Shown: positions 7,984 to 13,464 of the stretch, piece after piece
Position numbering within the stretch: position 1 is the stretch's first letter
How the letters are laid out: every line of letters begins with the position of its first letter
NCBI GenBank assembly: GCA_028565635.1
Contig: JAOXYB010038028.1
Coordinates: 1-13,464, forward strand
Direction: 5' to 3'
From: Phoronis ovalis
Lineage: Eukaryota > Phoronida > Phoronidae
DNA: 13,464 nucleotides
Program-made: the position numbers and the translations under genes
The notes under the pieces: model-generated
Told to the model about the DNA's origin: nothing
Database searches by the model: none
Seen by the model: only the letters and a program-made list of their open reading frames with translations

Positions 7984-8492
7984 TTAGTCCTGATTCATGA
8001 TGTTCTGCACTTGCTCTTGATAATCTGACTTGTGAGCTGTGCGAACAGTCATGGAAACTTACATAGCCAATTACAGTGAAAGTGCTCAAACTTGGAAATC
8101 TATATGTCATTCCTACCGAATGAGTTTATATATCAGCATCCATATACTCTCTTATTATCCAACTTCAACTCCCATTACTTCTATGGTTATTTGCAACTTC
8201 TGCATTGGCATCCAGAGGGATGGGCCGATGGGGTACTTGCCAAAAAAGTGGGTTGGTGTGTGAGGCCCAGGGTAAAACAAGCTTATTGCATGGTAAAAAC
8301 TGTATTCAGGAGTTTCATATGGTGAAGGGAGTAGTTGAAGTTGAAATTGGATAATCAAGAGAGTATCTAGACAGTGATGTATGAACTACTTTGGTAGGAA
8401 TTACATAGATTTCAAAGTTTGGCTATGACTGTTCGTACAGCTCACAAGTCAGATTATCAAGAGCTAGTGCAGAACATCTTGAACCAAGACTA
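7984..8492. mobile_element. Foldback/MITE-like element with arms of about 170-180 bp
   Basis: The left arm (about 7984-8170) and the reverse complement of the right arm (about 8325-8492) match over nearly their full length. The best-kept block is TGTTCTGCAC-TGCTCTTGATAATCTGACTTGTGAGCTGT. Further inward matches are AATCTAT-T-ATTCCTACC and ATACTCTCTT-ATTATCCAA. Flanking octamers AGTGTTTA (7976-7983) and AGTGTTTC (8493-8500) look like an 8-bp target-site duplication with one mismatch, as hAT or P-type elements make. No transposase is present, so it is non-autonomous. It lies in the proposed 5' UTR intron of the ODAD1-like gene. Overlapping open frames inside it are products of the palindrome. 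Confidence 0.82.
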
Positions 8493-8667
8493 AGTGTTTC
8501 ATGTACTGTTTTATGTAACGTCTATGTATAGTGTGGAACTGTAGCTATTCATATTCGCTACACGGACAGGAAATAGAGTAAAATTTTGAATGGATCACCC
8601 CATCATCGATGTTTTATCTCAACTCGGCATTCCTACATCTTAAGTTTTAGGCAGCTAAGTAGCAAAC

Positions 8668-8759
8668 ATGAGTAAACGTCCCAAATCGTGCGATCCATTG
8701 GCTAACCACAAATCGTTTGGTGCCAGCTGTAATGTTAGTGTTTCAAAAACCACCAGTAG
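8668..8759 (+). CDS. odad1: ODAD1-like coding exon 1 (N-terminus)
   Basis: ATG (A at -3) opens 30 codons beginning MSKRPKSCDP, plus two bases, up to a GT donor at 8760. An in-frame TAA at 8656-8658 supports this ATG as the start. Using the acceptor that ends at 9670, the frame joins the next exon without a stop, completing Arg31. The sequence is polar and not conserved, so support comes from splice phase only. If the exon is wrong, translation could start at the well-placed ATG at 9702 (GCCATGAG). A possible acceptor at 8649-8650 would make 8651-8667 5' UTR. Confidence 0.6.
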
Positions 8760-11700
8760 GTATTTTGTAAAAATTAATTTACATGTATGCAAAAAAATGT
8801 GAATTTAAAAATATACTTATTACACTGAATTATTTTTATGGAGTGAATGAGAAAGTTTTGTTTTTTTGTATTCAGTTATGTAATTTTGTCCCAAGGTATA
8901 TAAAAATCTTCATTTTTGTATATCCAGTTTGTCTGTGTCTGAAAAAAAGGAAATCAAAATTTGCAAGAAAAAACATTAAATAACATATTTTTAAGCAATT
9001 GCAAATTACTGGTAGCATTTGTATAACATGTTATATGTTTTATCTGTTCTATGCTGTTTTTCAAAACATTTTTTAGCTAATAAAATTGCCTTCTATGTAA
9101 AAACAAACTGTTATTTAAGACACCAATGTTGTTTCATTGAAGGGATAAAGTCTAGTATATAGTCTACATTTTCTTTGTATTTACATAAGTTTTAAAATTA
9201 AAATCACTACGTAGCTGCAGAAGTCACACTGATCTAACTAGAAGTCTACCTTGCAAGCTTGAATAATATGTTTTTAAGCTGATTGTTTTCCATATTTCTC
9301 CACTACTTTCAATAAAGTATCTCCATGTGTTTGGTACTATCTGCTTTAAATAGGCATGAATTCAATTTGAGCAATTTTAATGGGAATGGAATATATTTTA
9401 ACCATTTTGTTGCCTGAAAAGACCTTTCAGCAAGTGACACTCACGTTATGTCTGCATGAGGGTGTCCTATGTATATACCGATACTATGCAAGTGTGATAT
9501 TCCCTTAGCATTGTGAAGATGAGTGACATTTAGAAAAAGCACCGCTCTAAAAGTTAATGTCTCTAATTAAAAGATACCAAGACATTACTAATAAATTAGA
9601 GTTTGACCTATATTTCTTTTATGTTGTGTGATATTTCTCTTATTTTAATTAAAATTATTATTAAAGGAAGGAAAAAGATAACTCCGAGTCAACTTTCTGC
9701 CATGAGTGACACAGGGGAAGTAGAAACAGAAGATTATCTTCTGGAGAATGAACTGAGTAAACTTACCAAGCAACTCAGAAATATGGACAATGATCACTCA
9801 GCTTACCAGGAACAAGTTGCAGCTGTCATTCACAAGCAGAAGTGAGTTCCAGCAAGATTCTATGTTATTATTAATGTGCACATTGCTTTGTATTCCAGCT
9901 AATTTATGGTGTCCCTTTCTTATGTTTGAGTACCTTTTAGCTTTAGTCTTTATAGTATATGCATAATTGTGATGACTTAGGTAGTATTGATTCTAGTGTG
10001 TTCCGACTGATGCAGCTAGCTGGTACTGGGCAGCATTCAAGTTGCAGAATACTGCAATCTTTTTAAAATCACTTCAAATATACTATAGTTCACTATAATG
10101 CGACTAATTGTCACATGACTATCCAAAATAAAGCACAATTAAACCACTGAATGTTGGCATATGTATCGATTGGATAATTAGCTTATAATTTAAGTCTGAT
10201 ATTTGTTTTCAACTGTATGCAGCAAAGAAATAAAGTTGCTGACTGAAGAAAGTATGGAAATCAAAGTTTCGCTAGAAAGAGCATTGAGTACTAAACATTT
10301 AGCTGATGACGAGGAAAGGACGCAGAAACTCCTGGCTATATTAGAGTCGGGCGATGAAATAAGAGAAGCCATATGGGAAGAGGGGAAAATGATTGCAGAA
10401 ATTGATGCCAAGGTATATAATTATATGTGGTGATTGCATTTAAAGATAATGAAATTTAGATGTGTGAAATGTATTGTGGTGGTGGCATTGTTCTGTTCAA
10501 AAAACTTGTAAATACAATATTGTTGTGATGTGCCCAGAAAGTAATTATTCTGATATGAATAATGTTTAAAGTTCTAAGCTGTTAAAATACTATAGGTAGC
10601 ATTATTATTTTTGTTCACATAATTACTATCGGTAACATCATCAACGATAGAGGGACATATAAAAAGTGTATGATGAATAATATATATTGACGCATAAGCT
10701 TAAAAATTGCATTGACAGGCAAATATTGAGCAATGGACGTATTTCAGATTTTTGTGTTTTAGGAGTAAAAATCATCACTAACTTTTGCTTACAGGATGAC
10801 CAATGTCTTGCTCATAATTTTTGGGATCCATGTAATACTCCTAAGAAAAACACCAATTGATTCCCATCGTACTAGCAGCTTAAATATTGTCACAGTCACG
10901 TTTGTTTAAAAATCATATGTTGTCTTTTCTGCATGGTGCTCGTTCTTCCCAATGAGACCAGAACAACAAAACTCGATCACTCTTCACATTTCACTCATTG
11001 TCAGTAAACTGCTGTAGGTTGCAACTTGGGAGAAGAATGTCTGGGATCTGAGGATAAAGAGTGGTGGCTTATATGGTAATGACAATAGACATGTGAATGC
11101 CCAGAAACGGATCCGTGTGTTTGAAAACAGACTTCATCAGGTAACTATATATAGCTATGTCCAAATGAACCCATTGGCCTGAGTTATGACACTTTTTGTT
11201 AAAGGATTTTATAAAGATATATTCAGGGATTGCTTGTTTGGATAAAATGATTTAAAAGCACATTCTGCAAGATTTCCAGCTGAAACCTATTGATATAGAA
11301 GTTGACAAATCCTAGTTGTGTTGCTTAAAAGACTACAAAACCCACTTATTAGTATGTAGATATAAATTATAATTAAATAAGGCTATTGTTTAGGAAGACC
11401 AACACGTAGATATGAAATGAGCTAAGATTCACTAATATTTCCATGTTTTTGGAGACTGTTGCTATCATGAAGAAATGCAGGAATTCTGTGTTTCAGATTG
11501 ACTATACTATTGAGCACTGTTTAGGTAAAACATATGTAAACTATATACAGAAGCACCCAATGAGGATAATTTTTTATGGCTTTATGTAGCACACCAACAT
11601 ATTTTTTTACATGTTTCATGCTTATATAAAGCATTTGGTAATGTAGCTTGGAAGGCCATCTCTGTTCCACACTCACCAGCAAGCTGAATTTTTTTAAATT

Positions 11701-13464
11701 TACCAGCCAGCCAAAAATGGGGAGGAACTCTATCTGCCAGCTGAAATTAGCAAAAAAAAATGTTGTTTTATGGGGTTTCGTGCCTAAATGAATCATTTAG
11801 TGGTGTTAATGTGGAGAATCAGATCTGTTCCCCATTTCCAGCTGGGTGAACTGTTTAAGGTTTGCCAGCCAGCCAGACTCGTCTGGGGAACAGATATTAT
11901 GGGGAACAGACTCGGTGGGTGCTTCCACTATATACTTAACATGGAACTTCTTTACTTGCAGGCTTACATCAGATTTAACACCCAGTTAGCTAATAATGCA
12001 AAAACACGTGAAGAGATTGACCATTTGCGACATGAACGAGCAATTTTTGATGGTTTATACAAGAAATTCTTAAAACAATTAGATGACATTAGGCAGGAAA
12101 CCTCAACAATTATTGAGCAAGCTACAATAGCTTATGAACACAGGTACTGGTAGTTATTCAACAGCACTTGTCTTGTATCTTAATTAAAACAGTCACATGA
12201 CTTGTTAGAACTTCATTGGTAAATGTGATGAGCCAATTTCGTTAGTCTAATGAGTTCAGATTGTTAGGACACTGGAACTAGAGTTTCATTCTAACAATTA
12301 AAAAAATGAAGTCTTTACAAATTCTAACCATAGAATTTATCAAAGGATTAATAATCTGTTGGCACATGCTCAACACAGTTTAACTGGCAGCATATTTTTA
12401 AATTACTAAATTAACGGATACCCATCCTAGGTGACATTTTAGAATGACCTTGAAAAGTGAGTCAAACACCAATCCAAATCTTTGACAGGTTTTGTTTGCG
12501 TAACATGTTATATTTTTATTTGTCTTGCAATAACTGCTTCAATTTTTATCCAGAATTCGAAAAATGGTAAGTACAGGTCGAATATAATTTTGACTTGGGT
12601 CACTGCCAAAGCTGATTGGCAGCCATGTTTGCTAACAGGATTGCAATAACAACTTTTTATCTGATCAGCTTTATATTGGATATGGAGTAAGTAAAGGTCA
12701 AAGTATAGGATGGTTCTAATAATATGTTTTTGACCTGGATTTCATCCAATATGGCCAACTGACGACCATGTTTATACCCGATAAAGGATGACACTGCGCT
12801 AGTTGTGGGAAAGCTAGACAGAGCATTGACTGGATGGTTTGAAGGTGGATTCCCAAAGGTGTACGTATATTAACGTAGGCATCCGTGTCATTTTAGAATG
12901 ACAGTACCTTCATTACTTCCAAGATGGCTGACTGGTGGCCTTGTTTAATAATAGCTTCCAATCAGTTTTTATCCGATCGGAGCTTCATATTAGGTGCAGA
13001 GTAAGTACAGGTCAAAGTACAGGTAGGTATGATATTGAACTACCAATATGTCAGACTGGTGATTATGTTTGTCCCAAGAAGACATTTCACATTGTGCCAC
13101 TTTCCAGAAAGACAAAGCATTGACTGGATGATTTAAAGATGGATTCATGAAGGCCATAAGTTAGTAGACGTACTAGGCTAGGTGGCATTTTAGAATGACT
13201 GAAAAGTAAATCATAATCATGTCTTCGTGATCAAAAATTGCTTAGAACTATAGGTAATAAAAGATAAAATGTTTTTAAGAACAATTTCGAAGAGAAAGGA
13301 ATAGGTTTCATTTGCAGTGTTAAGAATCAACAAGATATTATATGATTATGTTTTATTGACAATGTTAATAATCAACAAGATACAATGTCTGAGTACTTTT
13401 TGAAGGGATGAAGCCAACAACAAGATGGCCAACTTAAAAGATCGTTCTGATAAAGATCAGGCCA
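8668..13464 (+). CDS. odad1: Outer dynein arm docking complex coiled-coil protein, ODAD1(CCDC114)/CCDC63 family, 3'-partial
   Basis: Joining 8668-8759, 9671-9841, 10223-10412, 11018-11140, 11962-12143 and 13406-13464 gives an open frame of 272 codons that runs off the window. The family (Chlamydomonas DC2) forms the docking complex that anchors outer dynein arms to the A-tubule of ciliary doublets. Seen here: a variable polar N-terminus (1-50), then almost continuous coiled coil from about residue 52. The first family-like block is ENELSKLTKQLRNMDNDHSAY (56-76). The best diagnostic blocks are QKRIRVFENRL then RFNTQL (to about 201), REEIDHLRHERAIFD (208-222), and IIEQATIAYEHR joined across the last splice to DEANNKMANLK. 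Family members have several hundred residues, so about half may be missing on the right. I recognise the family with good confidence. The choice between ODAD1 and its paralog CCDC63 cannot be made from this N-terminal half; ODAD3/CCDC151 is less similar. Expected expression is in ciliated cells or sperm. Confidence 0.82.
8760..9670 (+). other. Intron between ODAD1-like exons 1 and 2
   Basis: A 911-bp AT-rich interval with GT and AG ends. Nothing else is recognisable in it. Its boundaries depend on the proposed first coding exon. Confidence 0.55.
9671..9841 (+). CDS. odad1: ODAD1-like coding exon 2
   Basis: The exon encodes residues 32-87 and ends at GTGAGT (9842). It carries the first heptad block, LENELSKLTKQLRNMDNDH, which resembles the family's opening coiled coil. 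Of two possible acceptors (AG at 9665-9666 or 9669-9670), only the second keeps the frame open from the proposed first exon. Confidence 0.8.
9842..10222 (+). other. Intron between ODAD1-like exons 2 and 3
   Basis: A 381-bp AT-rich GT-AG intron with no further feature seen. Confidence 0.8.
10223..10412 (+). CDS. odad1: ODAD1-like coding exon 3
   Basis: Acceptor ATGCAG ends at 10222; donor GTATAT is at 10413. The exon completes Asn88 and encodes residues 89-151, charged coiled coil containing KEIKLLTEE and LAILESGDEI. It ends in phase 0 (GCC AAG). Codons agree with both neighbouring exons. Confidence 0.85.
10413..11017 (+). other. Intron between ODAD1-like exons 3 and 4
   Basis: A 605-bp GT-AG intron. 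The exons on both sides join in phase 0, so no additional exon is required here. Confidence 0.8.
11018..11140 (+). CDS. odad1: ODAD1-like coding exon 4
   Basis: Acceptor CTGTAG ends at 11017; donor GTAACT is at 11141. The exon has exactly 41 codons (residues 152-192) and is phase 0 at both ends. It encodes VATWEKNVWDLR followed by a Gly-rich turn and the family-typical QKRIRVFENRL. It is too short to stand out as an open frame alone; it was recognised by homology and splice phase. Confidence 0.88.
11141..11961 (+). other. Intron between ODAD1-like exons 4 and 5
   Basis: An 821-bp GT-AG intron, phase 0. Its second half (11640-11911) carries CCAGC-rich repeats and a short hairpin, listed separately. 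Confidence 0.82.
11650..11911. repeat. CCAGC-rich direct repeats and hairpin in an intron
   Basis: A block at about 11657-11713 (CTGTTCCAC...CCAGC..GCTGAA...TTTACCAGCCAGCC) is repeated with changes at about 11822-11873 (CTGTTCCCC...CCAGCTGGGTGAA...TTTGCCAGCCAGCC). ATCTGTTCCCCA (11823-11834) is perfectly inverted at 11884-11895. It can also pair with a second copy of the arm at 11899-11910. Confidence 0.65.
11962..12143 (+). CDS. odad1: ODAD1-like coding exon 5
   Basis: Acceptor TTTACTTGCAG ends at 11961; donor GTACTG is at 12144. The exon encodes residues 193-252 plus two bases of Arg253. It holds the strongest family match: RFNTQLANN, REEIDHLRHERAIFD, YKKFLKQLDDI and IIEQATIAYE. Reading through the donor meets TAG within three codons. 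Confidence 0.92.
12420..13215. repeat. Diverged tandem copies of a roughly 300-bp unit in an intron
   Basis: CATTTTAGAATGAC recurs at 12435, 12889 and 13186. GTAAGTA-AGGTC recurs at 12567, 12687 and 13001. GCATTGACTGGATG-TTTGAAGGTGGATTC near 12822 recurs near 13118 with changes. The last two units are about 297-314 bp apart in every marker, so a duplication is clear; the first unit is shortened or rearranged. No coding potential is seen. Confidence 0.75.
13319..13382. repeat. Short direct repeat upstream of ODAD1-like exon 6
   Basis: TGTTAAGAATCAACAAGATA (13319-13338) recurs as TGTTAATAATCAACAAGATA (13363-13382), 44 bases on. It lies just before the weak acceptor of exon 6. The first copy follows a better-looking acceptor (TTTCATTTGCAG, ending at 13317) that leads only to a stop. 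Confidence 0.75.
13406..13464 (+). CDS. odad1: ODAD1-like coding exon 6, cut by the window edge
   Basis: After the acceptor TTTTTGAAG (AG 13404-13405), the first G completes Arg253 and the frame reads DEANNKMANLKDRSDKDQA to the last base. This continues exon 5 (AYEHR) exactly as the family does, where an acidic DEA motif and a KMA/LK heptad follow the AYE-R motif. The acceptor has only a weak pyrimidine tract, but the protein match and phase are specific. Confidence 0.82.

Larger units (their letters stand above)
12144..13405 (+). other. Intron between ODAD1-like exons 5 and 6
   Basis: A 1,262-bp GT-AG intron, largely filled by diverged tandem copies of a roughly 300-bp unit (12420-13215). 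It contains GTAAGT-like pseudo-donors that belong to the repeat. Confidence 0.8.

Noticed and set aside
8039-8358. Three overlapping open frames on both strands
   Set aside because: They lie wholly in the foldback element; mirrored frames on both strands are expected from a palindrome.
10190-10411. Minus-strand open frame opposite ODAD1-like exon 3
   Set aside because: Serine/leucine-rich shadow of a coiled-coil exon on the other strand.
11788-11961. Upstream extension of the exon 5 open frame starting at 11788
   Set aside because: It reads through intronic CCAGC repeats; the acceptor at 11961 and the phase-0 join to exon 4 explain the real exon.
12553-12566. Possible 14-base micro-exon between TTTTTATCCAG and GTAAGT
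   Set aside because: Exon 5 joins exon 6 (13406) in frame with the family pattern intact; the signals are part of the repeat.
12935-13123. 62-codon + strand open frame in the last intron
   Set aside because: It lies in the 300-bp tandem units, is not kept open in the sister unit and resembles no protein.
1-13464. Bacterial or viral defence system, CRISPR array, operon or retroelement genes
   Set aside because: The window is spliced animal DNA; no clustered spacer array, no phage-type gene, and no transposase, integrase or reverse transcriptase motif was found.

Overview
This is animal nuclear DNA. It is AT-rich, its genes are split by GT-AG introns of a few hundred to about 1,500 bp, and it holds many short non-coding mobile elements, minisatellites and microsatellites. 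Two conserved animal genes can be assembled exon by exon, both on the + strand. One encodes a cilium protein. With the CTCF-like and CRE promoter motifs and the repeat style, this suggests a marine invertebrate metazoan. I cannot name the taxon from the sequence.

Layout. 1-1800: repeat-rich DNA with two minisatellite-bearing elements ending in G/C runs (259-523 and 678-1055) and a TA/TG microsatellite. 1826-4840: a complete coding region for a DUSP3 (VHR)-type dual-specificity phosphatase in three coding exons (196 aa), with a poly(A) signal at 4820. 4860-7480: intergenic DNA with a second, inverted copy of the 678-1055 element (5115-5581), a related element with a different internal repeat (6067-6412), GGT/GAT-rich tracts and a CACCTGC-type tandem repeat. 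7480-7613: a probable promoter with a CTCF-core match and a perfect CRE palindrome, followed by a strong splice donor. 7984-8492: a long foldback (MITE-like) element with a possible 8-bp target duplication. 8668 to the window edge: the first six coding exons of an outer dynein arm docking complex coiled-coil protein (ODAD1/CCDC114-CCDC63 family), 272 codons, running off the right edge.

The two genes are head-to-tail, about 2.7 kb apart, and have no evident joint function: one is a signalling phosphatase, the other a structural part of motile cilia. I see no tRNA, rRNA, CRISPR array, or intact transposase or reverse transcriptase. The least ordinary material is the family of elements with G/C-run inverted ends and interchangeable minisatellite cores, the foldback element, and the promoter motif cluster.
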